A stretch of DNA of 64,000 bases from Marinobacter mobilis (GTDB lineage Bacteria; Pseudomonadota; Gammaproteobacteria; Pseudomonadales; Oleiphilaceae): contig NZ_FNNE01000003.1 of the NCBI RefSeq assembly GCF_900106945.1, positions 372,001-436,000 on the forward strand, read 5' to 3'. The notes beneath the pieces were generated by a model that was not told where the DNA came from, did not search any database, and saw only the letters and a program-made list of their open reading frames with translations. Shown in pieces: positions 11,811 to 19,792 of the stretch. The number at the start of each line of letters is the position of its first letter. Positions within the stretch are counted from its first letter, which is position 1. Position numbers and translations under genes: made by a program.

Positions 11811-12398
11811 ATGGCACTGGTAACTGTGACAGAACCCGCGCGGGATTACCTTGCGCAACTTATCGAAAAGCAGGACGTGGAAGGCATGGGCGTGCGGGTC
11901 TTTGTTACCCAGCCCGGGACCAAGCACGCCGAGACCTGCCTCGCATACTGTCCGCCCAATGAGGTTGTGCCGACTGATGAAAAGATCGATCTGGAGAAAT
12001 TCGTTCTCTATCTCGATCATGCCTCAGTGCCGTTTCTCGAGGATGCCTATGTGGACTACTCGAAGGACCAGATGGGTGGCCAGCTGACGATCAAGGCGCC
12101 GAACGCCAAGGTGCCGAATGTTGATGAAAATGCACCGTTGAACGACCGAATCAATTACGTGCTGGCCTCAGAGATCAATCCCGGGCTTGCCTCCCATGGC
12201 GGCGAGGTGTCACTGGTGGAAGTGGTTGAGGGTTCTGTGGCGGTGCTCCGTTTCGGTGGCGGCTGCCAGGGGTGCAGCGCGGTAAGCCTGACCCTGAAAC
12301 AAGGTGTTGAAACGACCCTGATTGAGCGGGTGCCTGAGATTACTGGCGTTCGGGATGTGACGGATCACTCAGTGAAAGAAAACGCCTACTACCAGTAA
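11811..12398 (+). CDS. nfuA: NfuA, Fe-S cluster biogenesis/carrier protein
   Basis: A 195-residue NfuA of normal size. It accepts a [4Fe-4S] cluster, as a dimer, and passes it to client apoproteins, mostly under oxidative stress or iron limitation. Residues 1-95 form a degenerate A-type (IscA-like) domain, and residues 110-195 the Nfu domain with cluster ligands C152 and C155 in GGCQGCS. The ATG was chosen because it gives the standard N-terminus ([14 protein letters not shown]). It is transcribed alone, diverging from metH, and ends in a good terminator. Confidence 0.95.
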   Translation: MALVTVTEPARDYLAQLIEKQDVEGMGVRVFVTQPGTKHAETCLAYCPPNEVVPTDEKIDLEKFVLYLDHASVPFLEDAYVDYSKDQMGGQLTIKAPNAKVPNVDENAPLNDRINYVLASEINPGLASHGGEVSLVEVVEGSVAVLRFGGGCQGCSAVSLTLKQGVETTLIERVPEITGVRDVTDHSVKENAYYQ

Positions 12399-12418
12399 GC
12401 ACGTTCACTCGTTATTCA

Positions 12419-12449
12419 AAGGGCCAGCTTTCGAGCTGGTCTTTTTTTT
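12419..12449 (+). terminator. Terminator of nfuA
   Basis: Stem GGCCAGCT / AGCTGGTC with a TTCG tetraloop followed by eight T residues, 20 nt after the nfuA stop. Confidence 0.85.
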
Positions 12450-12616
12450 ACAGCTCTCTAGTCCCCTTCTGCATGGCTGCGCGGCCAATGTCGGTCACCG
12501 CCAATTCCCTCATTATCGTAAAAAAGAATCCATAAAGCGGACGGGCTTCTACTTGTCCGTCAGTTGAATTTTTTAAACTGCGCTTTGCGCTTACACACTT
12601 ACTGCTGGGGTTTACT

Positions 12617-13813
12617 TTGGTCGACGTCGCGCTTTGGTCCGTGCCGTTAATGGCAGCATTGGTCGGTTGGATTACCAATTGGCTCGCTATTCAGATGTCA
12701 TTCTATCCGGTTCGGTTTATCGGAATCGGTGTTGTTGGCTGGCAGGGCGTTATTCCTCGCAAGGCCGAAAAAATGGCGCACATCTGCATCGACCGGACCT
12801 TGCAGCAGTTTGGGGATCTCAATGAGGTATACCGCAAACTTGAGCCCCAGCGCATCATTGAGCAGATTCTCTCCCAGGTAACCCCGCGGCTTGACGAATA
12901 TATTGATGAGGTCATGTACGAGATCCAGCCGGTGCTGTGGGACAACATGCCCTTGTTCCTGCGCAAGCGGATTTACGGGTGGGCGAGGGAGCAGCTGCCC
13001 TCACGCATTGAAACCCTGGTAGAGGATTTTGGTGATGATCTTGACGATCTGGTTGATCTGAAGGCGCTGCTCAGCCGGCAATTGACCAACCATCCGGATC
13101 TGATGAACCGGATATTCAAAGAGGCTGGTGAGGTTGAGCTGAATTCAGTGATCAACCGGGGCGCGATCATTGGTGGCCTGCTTGGCACTATCCTCGCGCC
13201 GCTCTGGCTGCACTATCCTGAGCCTTGGGTGTTGCCGCTGGGCGGTTTCGTGGTTGGTTTCATTACCAACTGGCTCGCTATCAGTCTGATTTTCAGTCCG
13301 TTGACGCCCCGGCGCGTGCTGTTCTGGAACATTCAGGGGCTGTTTTTGCGTCGTCAGCCTGAAATCAGCGATATCTGGTCGCGCCTGGTTGCCGAAGAAC
13401 TGATTACGGTTGAAAAGGTGGCGGATGCAATGCTGCATGGCGAACACGGAGACCGTACCAGAGCGATCATCCAGAAACATTTGCGCCCGTTGCTGGACAA
13501 TACGGTAGTCATGAAGCTGACCGCCCAGGTGGCGATTGGTATGACCGGATACACTGACCTCAAGAAAGCGATGAACGATAAGGCCGTGGTCGCCACCCGG
13601 GACGTATTTGGTGATCCGTCCTTCAACCGGGATCGGGCGCCGGTCGTTGCCGGTGTGCTGGCCGAACAGATGAAGGGGCTCGCTCCGGCGGAGTTTCAGG
13701 ACATTCTCAGACCGGCGTTCCGGGAAGAGGAGCTGCAGCTGATGGTTGTGGGCGGCTTACTGGGTGCATTGGCCGGTGCCGTCCAGTTGGCGGTATTTGT
13801 ACTCGCAATCTGA
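12617..13813 (+). CDS. DUF445 family membrane protein
   Basis: A 398-residue DUF445 protein of unknown function. A membrane segment with the motif GWITNWLAIQMSFYP opens the protein, and a second copy, GFITNWLAISLIFSP, recurs around residues 215-230, so the chain contains an internal repeat typical of this family. The intervening part is helical and soluble; a last hydrophobic stretch (GGLLGALAGAVQLAVFVLAI) closes the C-terminus. The start is a TTG with GGGG 6 nt upstream; no better start exists. The next gene, 43 nt on, is also membrane-anchored and likely acts with it. Confidence 0.75.
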   Translation: MVDVALWSVPLMAALVGWITNWLAIQMSFYPVRFIGIGVVGWQGVIPRKAEKMAHICIDRTLQQFGDLNEVYRKLEPQRIIEQILSQVTPRLDEYIDEVMYEIQPVLWDNMPLFLRKRIYGWAREQLPSRIETLVEDFGDDLDDLVDLKALLSRQLTNHPDLMNRIFKEAGEVELNSVINRGAIIGGLLGTILAPLWLHYPEPWVLPLGGFVVGFITNWLAISLIFSPLTPRRVLFWNIQGLFLRRQPEISDIWSRLVAEELITVEKVADAMLHGEHGDRTRAIIQKHLRPLLDNTVVMKLTAQVAIGMTGYTDLKKAMNDKAVVATRDVFGDPSFNRDRAPVVAGVLAEQMKGLAPAEFQDILRPAFREEELQLMVVGGLLGALAGAVQLAVFVLAI

Positions 13814-13856
13814 CCATTGCCGATTACCCGGCTTACCCCTAACGTGGAGGTTTCTT

Positions 13857-14210
13857 ATGGCGTTCTGGCAGCAGTTACTGATTCAGGTAGCTATAACATC
13901 AGTTGTAGTAATATCAATTATAACAATATTTTATTGCTTCTTTCTAAAGCCTTTTCTCAACAAAAAGGTGCAGGAACTTATTCAGGCGTCAGAGGCCATT
14001 GAGCCGAAGATTACAGCGGGCGTGAAGCGTGGCGTCACCGAGTCACTGCGGGACATTCCCGAAGCAGCGGTAAAGGATTCTACCCGCCAATTTTTGCGCT
14101 TCGGCTCTGACCTGTTTGAGAATGGGCTGAGCAGTTTTCTCGGTACCGCCGATGATCTGGCCCGCAGGTCGCCGTCTGGCCGCCGGGATTCCTCTGACGA
14201 CCGTGACTGA
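13857..14210 (+). CDS. Membrane-anchored protein of unknown function
   Basis: A 117-residue protein with one N-terminal membrane segment (residues about 8-30, IQVAITSVVVISIITIFYCFF), then a helical cytosolic tail with EAIEPKITAGVKRGV and a charged Arg/Asp/Ser-rich end. I chose the ATG at 13857 because GGAGG stands 7 nt before it; a longer frame starting at 13746 would overlap the DUF445 gene and lacks a ribosome site. It lies 43 nt after the DUF445 gene and probably forms a two-gene unit with it. No family recognised. Confidence 0.7.
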   Translation: MAFWQQLLIQVAITSVVVISIITIFYCFFLKPFLNKKVQELIQASEAIEPKITAGVKRGVTESLRDIPEAAVKDSTRQFLRFGSDLFENGLSSFLGTADDLARRSPSGRRDSSDDRD

Positions 14211-14215
14211 ACGAC

Positions 14216-14247
14216 AGATAAGCCGGCGTTAAAACCGGCTCTTATCT
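14216..14247. terminator. Bulged hairpin between convergent genes
   Basis: AGATAAGCCGG / CCGGCTCTTATCT with one bulge, overlapping the ybiB stop codon. It separates the plus-strand membrane gene from ybiB; there is no T-tract, so function as a terminator is uncertain. Confidence 0.35.
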
Positions 14248-15269
14248 CTCTTCTCCCAAAGGGCCCGCGCCAGATCCATGGCGCTGTCATGGGACTGGGC
14301 GTTGCCTGACTCGAGCAACGCCAGTGCCGCGGTCGACAATACCGCCGCCTCACCATAACTGTCTTCGATTTCTCCCCGCCATAAGCGTTTCATTGGCCCA
14401 ACGCCTATTTCCTTGGGTTTGACATGGCGACGCTCAAAGAGCGCCGGCCACTGGTCTTCGCTCAGGACACCTTCCTGACCTTCACCACCATGGGCGCGAT
14501 ACACGGTCATCGCGTTGTCGGGATTGCGCTCAATCTCGCCACCTTCGCCACGTATCACTGCAATGTGCGGGTAACCCAGCAGCAAACCCGCCTGCTGATG
14601 CATGCTCGCATAGGGCGGGTGAAAGATGCCTTGCATCACGGTTGGCGCATCCAGGGGGTTAATCAGTCTTGCCAGCGAGTGTACCGGGGACCGAAGCCCC
14701 ATGATCGGTCTGAGATCGATCATCTTTGCGAGATTCTCGGCAAAGCGCCCAAGAGGGAGGTAGCTGAACCCCTGTTGATCGAGTTGATCGGCAACATCGC
14801 GCCAGTCCCTTGCGGCGGACAGGCCAAAGTCCTCCATGGCCTCGCTGAGGTAGATGCGCTCCGGGGTGTGGCCCTCGGCGCCATGGATAAAAACACGTAG
14901 TCCATGATCTGCCAGCAGGAGAATCGAGAACAGGAACCAGGGCGCGTGACGCCGTTTACCTGCGTAGGACGACCAGTCGATATCCACCTTCAGGTTGTCT
15001 GGTGCTTTGGCCTGTTCTCTGACCGCCTGAACAAATCCGGCCAACTCCTCAGGAGTCTCTTCCTTGACTCGTAGCAGCATCAGAAAAGCGCCCAACTGAA
15101 CGTCCTCGACGTCGCCTCGCAAGATCATGGCCATCGCGTGGCGAGCTTCCTCAAAACTCAGGGAGCGCGAGCCGCGTTTGCCTTTGCCAAGAATTCTTAC
15201 GTAGGGTGCAAACGGGTGTTCGCCTTCTTTGGCTTCCGGTAATGGGGCAGGGGTGTTGTCGGCGGTCAT
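14229..15269 (-). CDS. ybiB: YbiB/TrpD2 family glycosyltransferase-fold protein
   Basis: A 346-residue homologue of E. coli YbiB (TrpD2), which shares the anthranilate phosphoribosyltransferase fold but binds nucleic acid and has no known PRPP-dependent activity. The N-terminal helical domain includes SLSFEEARHAMAMILRGDVEDVQLGAFLMLLR, characteristic of the TrpD/nucleoside-phosphorylase class; further on come a YAGKRRHAPWF block and RSPVHSLARLINPL. The canonical TrpD glycine-rich PRPP loop is replaced. It is followed, in transcription order, by no gene on the same strand. The gene precedes (is downstream of) the tus cluster by 21 nt, so it may be the last gene of that operon. Confidence 0.8.
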   Translation of the reverse strand: MTADNTPAPLPEAKEGEHPFAPYVRILGKGKRGSRSLSFEEARHAMAMILRGDVEDVQLGAFLMLLRVKEETPEELAGFVQAVREQAKAPDNLKVDIDWSSYAGKRRHAPWFLFSILLLADHGLRVFIHGAEGHTPERIYLSEAMEDFGLSAARDWRDVADQLDQQGFSYLPLGRFAENLAKMIDLRPIMGLRSPVHSLARLINPLDAPTVMQGIFHPPYASMHQQAGLLLGYPHIAVIRGEGGEIERNPDNAMTVYRAHGGEGQEGVLSEDQWPALFERRHVKPKEIGVGPMKRLWRGEIEDSYGEAAVLSTAALALLESGNAQSHDSAMDLARALWEKRDKSRF

Positions 15270-15290
15270 GATCGTAGTGCTCGCTCTGGA

Positions 15291-15608
15291 TTAAAGGCAG
15301 TTGGTAGGTCGGGGCAGCCCGGCAATGCGACAGGCTGTCTTCGCTGGTGTGCCGGGAAACAGCTGCATCAGGTATATGCTGTTGCCTTTTTCTTCGCCCA
15401 TAGCCTCTTTCACGGCTTTGACGAACAGGCGATTTGAAGGCGGTGACATGTCGAACTTCTGGTAGAAGCTTCGGAGAAAATCAATCACTTCCCAATGGGG
15501 CTGTAACAGATCGATACCGTCTTCACTGGCAATCTGTACGGCAACATCTGGGGTCCAGCTTCCGGCATCTTCCAGGAAGCCCTCGTTGTTACGAATCGGC
15601 ATGGTCAT
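15291..15608 (-). CDS. tusE: TusE/DsrC family sulfur relay protein with two C-terminal cysteines
   Basis: A 105-residue TusE/DsrC protein. TusE accepts persulfide sulfur from TusBCD and hands it to MnmA for 2-thiouridine at tRNA position 34. The conserved body (HWEVIDFLRSFY, GEEKGNSIYLMQLFPG) and the flexible C-terminal arm (CRIAGLPRPTNCL) are present. The arm carries both C93 and C104, the CX10C pair of DsrC, whereas from memory E. coli TusE keeps only the last Cys. I chose the ATG at 15608, 5 nt after the tusB stop; an ATG at 15602 is also possible. Part of the tusDCBE operon. Confidence 0.9.
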   Translation of the reverse strand: MTMPIRNNEGFLEDAGSWTPDVAVQIASEDGIDLLQPHWEVIDFLRSFYQKFDMSPPSNRLFVKAVKEAMGEEKGNSIYLMQLFPGTPAKTACRIAGLPRPTNCL

Positions 15609-15613
15609 CGGTT

Positions 15614-15883
15614 TCACCAGCAAATAATCCGGTCCGCGTCCGCAGTGAGGCGGACCATGCCCGGGTAGTCGATTACGGTTGTTGTCGGTCGGCCCGCAAG
15701 CCCGCGAGCTTCAAGGTCGGCCGCCAGCGCATAATTCTCTGAGGGCAACACAATGCCGGCATCTGCCAGGGCGATGACGGCATTTTCGGTGAGTAGCAGC
15801 TGGTCGCTGGCCTCCAGCGCGGCAAGGCAACGACCGAAGCGGGCCTGATCCGGAGACTTGTTAACGATGTGCAGTGTTTTCAT
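15614..15883 (-). CDS. tusB: TusB, sulfurtransferase complex subunit
   Basis: An 89-residue DsrH/TusB-family protein, one of three small subunits of the TusBCD heterohexamer that relays sulfur from TusA to TusE. The family start (MKTLHIVNKSP) and the end VRLTADADRIICW are present. C19 falls where DsrH of sulfur oxidisers has its conserved Cys; E. coli TusB, as I recall it, lacks this residue. It sits 27 nt after tusC and is followed by tusE 5 nt on. Confidence 0.88.
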   Translation of the reverse strand: MKTLHIVNKSPDQARFGRCLAALEASDQLLLTENAVIALADAGIVLPSENYALAADLEARGLAGRPTTTVIDYPGMVRLTADADRIICW

Positions 15884-15910
15884 GGTATCGGCTCCCGTTC
15901 CCCGTGTTAT

Positions 15911-16258
15911 CTAGAGGCAGACCACATGGTAATAATTGGCAAGCAGCTCGGGGGTGTAGTCGACAGTCGACGTGCCTGCAATCAGCGCAGAGGGCTCAAG
16001 TTGGTATTTTGCGAGCGATTGTCGGTCGACCAGTAGTTCTTCAATTCCAAAGATTGGCGCGGCAGACACGTTCCGCTCCACGGCTTTCTGGCTCAGCCCG
16101 GCCGGCTCCTGTCCTGCCCGTAACCAGTTCACCCCAGGGCCCGTAAAGAGCAGCGAAGCGGGCTGGTCAAAAGCAGCCAGTGACAGCGCCATATCGAGCG
16201 ATTCCCTGCCACGCCAGCTGCCATAAGGCGCTTGGTCGATAATTACAAGTACGCTCAC
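15911..16258 (-). CDS. tusC: TusC, sulfurtransferase complex subunit
   Basis: A 115-residue DsrF/TusC-family protein, a structural subunit of the TusBCD complex in tRNA 2-thiolation. Features include the flavodoxin-like opening VLVIIDQAPYGS, the segment GRESLDMALSLAAFD typical of the DsrEFH fold, and a core ending near NYYHVVCL. The gene begins 3 nt after tusD, indicating tight operon coupling. Its role in DsrEFH/TusBCD is structural rather than catalytic. Confidence 0.88.
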   Translation of the reverse strand: MSVLVIIDQAPYGSWRGRESLDMALSLAAFDQPASLLFTGPGVNWLRAGQEPAGLSQKAVERNVSAAPIFGIEELLVDRQSLAKYQLEPSALIAGTSTVDYTPELLANYYHVVCL

Positions 16259-16261
16259 CGT

Positions 16262-16672
16262 TCAGTGGTCTCCATGGAAGTACAGGGTTTTGGAGGTGCT
16301 TGCAATACTCTCAACCCATTCACCCAAGCCCAGTAACTCGAAGGGCTCTATGATGTTTGATGCATTTCTTTGATAGCGCGCTTGCTCCTCGTTATTGAGG
16401 ATGCCCCGACGCAGTGCAGATGCAATGCAGGCCACCGCCGGAATGTCATTGCCCTGAAGAAACTCGGCCCAGGCCTTGGGCCAGTTGGTTTCATCGCTCG
16501 GAGGGGCGGCCAGAGCCGAGGACAGGTGGACGCCGTCGCCGTAGAGAAAGACCCGATCGATGCTGTAACCCTGTGCCAAGGCCGCTTTGGCAAAGGCGAG
16601 GGCGGTTTGCGGAGCCTGGGTGCTATATGGCGCGCCGGTAATAACGAGCGTAAACGCAGTCTGGGAATGCAT
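16262..16672 (-). CDS. tusD: TusD, persulfide-carrying subunit of TusBCD
   Basis: A 136-residue DsrE/TusD-family protein. The active Cys that carries the persulfide is C82 in IPAVACIASALRRG, matching the family's conserved position. The DsrE fold start (FTLVITGAPYSTQAPQTALAFAKAAL) and the conserved VFLYGDGV segment are clear. It is the first gene of tusDCBE. The yccA terminator lies just upstream, so the operon should have its own promoter in the 50-nt gap, but I do not see a convincing one. Confidence 0.9.
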   Translation of the reverse strand: MHSQTAFTLVITGAPYSTQAPQTALAFAKAALAQGYSIDRVFLYGDGVHLSSALAAPPSDETNWPKAWAEFLQGNDIPAVACIASALRRGILNNEEQARYQRNASNIIEPFELLGLGEWVESIASTSKTLYFHGDH

Positions 16673-16720
16673 GGAAACTCAATTGTGTCTGATCGTTGCG
16701 AGCTATTGTAACCCACAAAC

Positions 16721-16751
16721 AAAAAGCCCCGGCAACAGACCGGGGCTTTTT
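16721..16751 (-). terminator. Terminator of yccA
   Basis: Strong GC stem GCCCCGG / CCGGGGC with a 7-nt loop, flanked by an A-tract and T-tract. It lies directly after yccA on the minus strand; the symmetrical form could also work on the plus strand. Confidence 0.88.
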
Positions 16752-16766
16752 GCGATCACCAGGCAA

Positions 16767-17483
16767 TCAATCGTCGCTGAACGCGCCGATGAGGTGCAGC
16801 AGGCTGACAAACAGGTTGTAGATGTTCAGATACAACGCCGTTGTTGCCATCAGGTAGTTGGTCTCGCCACCGTTAATGATGCGACTGGTATCAAACAGGA
16901 TGAAACCGGACATCAGCAGTACGATGGCTGCGCTCATAGCGAGGTGGAAGGCGCTGATATCAACGCCAAACATGGACGCGATCAGGCCGCCCAGCATAGC
17001 GAATACAACCACCATCAGACCGGCGAACAGGAAGCCACCCATGAAGCTGAAATCTTTCTTGGTGGTCAGCACGTAGGCCGACAGCGAGAAGAATACCAGC
17101 GCGGTGCCGCCCAGCGCCTGCATGACGATGGTGCCGCCATTAGGCATGGCCAGGTAGTGGTAAAGCATGGGCCCAAGAGACAGCCCCATGAGTCCGGTGA
17201 AGGCAAAAACAACGCCGATACCGGCGGAGCTGTTTGCGGTACGGGGCAGTATGAACCAGATCAGCAGCAGCGCACCGATGCTGCATACCAGGCTGGCGCC
17301 ACGGCCCAGACCGATGGTCATGGACACTGCGGCCATGATGGCGCTGAACGCCAGGGTCATTGCCAGCAGGCTGTAGGTGTTACGCAGTACCTTGCTGGTA
17401 TCAGCACTCAGGGCAGTACCGGCACCGGAGGCCGCATACATACGCTGATCATGCTGCGCGTTTACATTTCTGTGTTCCATCAT
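16767..17483 (-). CDS. yccA: YccA, Bax-inhibitor-1 family membrane protein
   Basis: A 238-residue BI-1 family protein with seven hydrophobic segments. In E. coli YccA is a substrate and inhibitor of the FtsH membrane protease. The first span begins near residue 33 (TYSLLAMTLAFSAIMAA), and the C-terminal half contains the conserved ALYLNIYNLFVSLLHLIG block found in BI-1 proteins. Neighbours match E. coli, where yccA lies between tusE (yccK) and a serine tRNA gene. It has its own terminator at 16721-16751. Confidence 0.9.
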   Translation of the reverse strand: MMEHRNVNAQHDQRMYAASGAGTALSADTSKVLRNTYSLLAMTLAFSAIMAAVSMTIGLGRGASLVCSIGALLLIWFILPRTANSSAGIGVVFAFTGLMGLSLGPMLYHYLAMPNGGTIVMQALGGTALVFFSLSAYVLTTKKDFSFMGGFLFAGLMVVVFAMLGGLIASMFGVDISAFHLAMSAAIVLLMSGFILFDTSRIINGGETNYLMATTALYLNIYNLFVSLLHLIGAFSDD

Positions 17484-17623
17484 TTACTCCGTTTTGATAA
17501 CGAACCAGTTTTGAACTACCACCAATAATAGTGTTCTGGGTGTAAGTTTCAACGATTTACGACAGCACTTTAGGCAAACCATTCCATTAAAGGACGTTAA
17601 TGTTGAGAAAAAATTGCAAGGCG

Positions 17624-17651
17624 TTGACAGCGCAGGCGATTCAGGTATCAT
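17624..17651 (+). promoter_or_regulatory. Promoter of tRNA-Ser
   Basis: Perfect -35 TTGACA (17624-17629), 16-nt spacer and -10 TATCAT (17646-17651), placing transcription start about 35 nt before the tRNA. Confidence 0.75.
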
Positions 17652-17692
17652 GCACACCGCTGTCGCAATGACGGCGAACAAAGTGTTAAAAC

Positions 17693-17783
17693 GGTGGGCT
17701 GGCAGAGCGGTTGAATGCACTGGTCTTGAAAACCAGCGAGGGTTAATAGCCCTCCCGGGGTTCGAATCCCTGGCCCACCGCCA
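17693..17783 (+). tRNA. serT: tRNA-Ser (anticodon TGA)
   Basis: Acceptor GGTGGGC pairs with GCCCACC and the 3' CCA is encoded. The anticodon stem CTGGT/ACCAG holds a CTTGAAA loop, so the anticodon is TGA (17727-17729). A long variable arm (GAGGGTTAATAGCCCTC) makes it class II, as expected for serine. The T arm has GGTTCGAATCC. It reads UCA and, by wobble, other UCN codons. Confidence 0.97.
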
Positions 17784-17906
17784 CTTTCTTTCCTTTCTTC
17801 GCATTTCTCCCTATTTATCCCTGTTATCGATAGCGCTAGGCTGATCCATAGGTCAGGATTCGTTCGATTGTTTTCTTTCGTTCCGGTTTTTCAGGGAGAC
17901 TAACTC

Positions 17907-18158
17907 ATGCCCCATCCACAAACGCTTTCTTCAGGTCGCGAGACTGGCCGGAAATATGCGGTGTCTGCAAACCGTACTGAATCCCGTCATCGGGTACGCT
18001 ACGTGGAAACGGGCGGAGCTGCGGTTGATGCCGGTGAATGTGCCTTCTGTGAGACCACGCCTGTGCTGACGGATTCGGAGGGCGGCGAGACAGCGCATTC
18101 TGACGTTGGATCGAGCCGTTGCCAGGCTGAAGGGCGATTGCCCTCGGATAACACCTGA
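17907..18158 (+). CDS. Possible 83-residue protein of unknown function
   Basis: An ATG at 17907 with GGAGA 7 nt upstream opens an 83-codon frame. The product is polar, Arg/Ser/Thr/Gly-rich, with a CAFC (CxxC) motif around residues 47-50 (GECAFCETTP) and one more Cys near residue 71. No membrane span or signal peptide is visible. It lies alone between tRNA-Ser and the convergent pxpC gene, with a small hairpin (18163-18181) after it. I do not recognise it. The ribosome site and the CxxC pair are the only support; an equally long antisense frame exists, so it may not be a gene. Confidence 0.3.
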   Translation: MPHPQTLSSGRETGRKYAVSANRTESRHRVRYVETGGAAVDAGECAFCETTPVLTDSEGGETAHSDVGSSRCQAEGRLPSDNT

Positions 18159-18170
18159 TTGCGCTGGGTT

Positions 18171-19121
18171 TCAGGCCCAGCTTAACCGGTCGCCTGATGC
18201 GCACCAGCGGCTCATCTGAAAGAATCGTTCAAATACCTGCCATTCGGCCTGCGCGGTTTCGACATTGGTCAGGGTAAAGCGGACTTCGTTACCGGGTAAC
18301 GCCTGGATCAGACGATTGCAGTCCTGCGAGCACACCACACCGACTTTCGGGTAGCCGCCAATGGTCTGACGATCATTTAGCAGGACAATCGGGTTGCCGT
18401 CACCGGGAACCTGAATGGCTCCCATGGCAATGCCTTCGGAGGTGATTCCGGGGGGCGGGGAGGTTAGTGGTGCGCCAGCAAGTTGAAAGCCCATACGGTC
18501 TGATCGCTGGGAAACCCGGTACTTCTGTCGGAACAGGCCGTTCAGATCGGCACTGCTGAAGTCCTTGTACTGGTATCCAGGTATTACCCGGCAGAGGACT
18601 GGGGATTGGTAATATCGCCGGAACTGTTCGGGGACCGTCCGCGTTGGTGCTGCGGTAGCTTGAGCGCCTTTAATAACATCCCCCGCTGCGACGGCCCCGA
18701 GCCCTTCGATCTGCTCGCGAACAACGATTGAGCGGCTGCCCAGAAACGATTCGCTGAGCACGCCGCCAGAGATGGCCAGGTAGCTTATCCGGCCGTACCT
18801 GAATCCCGGGATTTTCAAACGGTCACCGGTCTTGAGCTGAACGGTTCGCCAGCCGGGATGGCGGGTTCCGTTAACCAGAATTTCCTGCGCTGCGCCGGTC
18901 ACGGCTATCGTGAGTTCGCAGAGCGCTTCCGCTTCAAAGCCACCAAAGGCCAGCTCCAGGCAGGCCTGATCCGGTCCATTATCAAACAGTTTGTTCGCCC
19001 AGAGAAAAGCGTGCCTGTCGGCGGCACCGCCCTGGGCCAGACCGTGCTTCTGGTAACCCTTACGCCCACTGTCCTGAACGGTGGTCAATGGTCCGGGAGT
19101 GATCACTCGCAGCAGGTTCAC
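18171..19121 (-). CDS. pxpC: PxpC, 5-oxoprolinase subunit C
   Basis: A 316-residue KipA/biotin-dependent carboxylase-like protein, subunit C of the prokaryotic 5-oxoprolinase PxpABC, which hydrolyses 5-oxoproline (pyroglutamate) to glutamate at the cost of ATP. The conserved start PGPLTTVQDSGRKGYQKHGL and the block QVPGDGNPIVLLNDRQTIGGYPKVG define the family. It overlaps pxpB by 4 nt, so the three genes are translationally coupled in the order A-B-C. Older annotations call this urea amidolyase-related or allophanate hydrolase subunit 2; the complete pxpABC set supports 5-oxoprolinase. Confidence 0.9.
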   Translation of the reverse strand: MNLLRVITPGPLTTVQDSGRKGYQKHGLAQGGAADRHAFLWANKLFDNGPDQACLELAFGGFEAEALCELTIAVTGAAQEILVNGTRHPGWRTVQLKTGDRLKIPGFRYGRISYLAISGGVLSESFLGSRSIVVREQIEGLGAVAAGDVIKGAQATAAPTRTVPEQFRRYYQSPVLCRVIPGYQYKDFSSADLNGLFRQKYRVSQRSDRMGFQLAGAPLTSPPPGITSEGIAMGAIQVPGDGNPIVLLNDRQTIGGYPKVGVVCSQDCNRLIQALPGNEVRFTLTNVETAQAEWQVFERFFQMSRWCASGDRLSWA

Positions 19122-19792
19122 AGGCGCCCTCCAAGCCCCAGGTAATCGGCGCGCGAAACAGGGACAAAGCGAACCCGGTCGCCGATACGGAATCGGGACA
19201 GGTTCTGGCGGTCAAACATCACTGCAGGAGAGCGACCGATAAGCTGCCAGCCTCCAGGGGATGCCTTCGGATAGATGGCTGTTTGCTCATTGGCGATCGC
19301 CACACTGCCTGCGGGCACCAGTGCGCGCGGCGTGGCCTTTCTTGGCGCCTGGATTTGCGGATCAACGGTCCCGAGAAAGCCGAACCCAGGCATGAAACCG
19401 ATGGCGTATACCTGATATTCCCGCTGGCTGTGCAGTTCGATGACTCTGCTTTCACTCAGACCCTTCTGAGTCGCCAGCTCACCCAGATCCGGTCCGGTCT
19501 CGGGGGCGTAGTAAACGGGTATCTCATGGACCGTGCCGGGCCGGCCCTGGACGGTCGTTTGTTGCAGAAGGCTCAATCCGTTGTTCAGGCACTGTTTTAC
19601 ACCGCGAAAATCCAACTGCATCGGATCGTAGACAACCAACACCGTAGTGTAGGAGGGAACCAGGTCAATCAACCACTGGAACGACTGCTGTTCCAGCCAA
19701 TCACATAATGCGGCAATGCGGGCAGTTAACCGGGGGCTAATCTGCCGACCCAGGGTCACCAGAGCACTGTTTTCCGAAACACATTCGATCAT
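19118..19792 (-). CDS. pxpB: PxpB, 5-oxoprolinase subunit B (KipI family)
   Basis: A 224-residue KipI/allophanate-hydrolase-subunit-1-like protein, subunit B of the 5-oxoprolinase complex. The N-terminal half has PSYTTVLVVYDP, and the C-terminal cyclophilin-like half contains the conserved YAIGFMPGFGFLG and LVPAGSVAIANEQTAIYPKASPGGWQLIG. It overlaps both neighbours by 4 nt. The Bacillus KipI paralogue inhibits the sporulation kinase KinA; here the operon context points to oxoproline hydrolysis. Confidence 0.92.
   Translation of the reverse strand: MIECVSENSALVTLGRQISPRLTARIAALCDWLEQQSFQWLIDLVPSYTTVLVVYDPMQLDFRGVKQCLNNGLSLLQQTTVQGRPGTVHEIPVYYAPETGPDLGELATQKGLSESRVIELHSQREYQVYAIGFMPGFGFLGTVDPQIQAPRKATPRALVPAGSVAIANEQTAIYPKASPGGWQLIGRSPAVMFDRQNLSRFRIGDRVRFVPVSRADYLGLGGRL

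Noticed and set aside
16587..17528. 313-codon plus-strand frame over yccA
   Set aside because: Runs through the yccA terminator and across a clear BI-1 gene; His/Gln/Gly-rich composition typical of a shadow.
18163..18181. Small hairpin near the pxpC stop
   Set aside because: 6-bp GC stem without a T-tract on either strand; overlaps coding sequence, so a terminator role is not supported.
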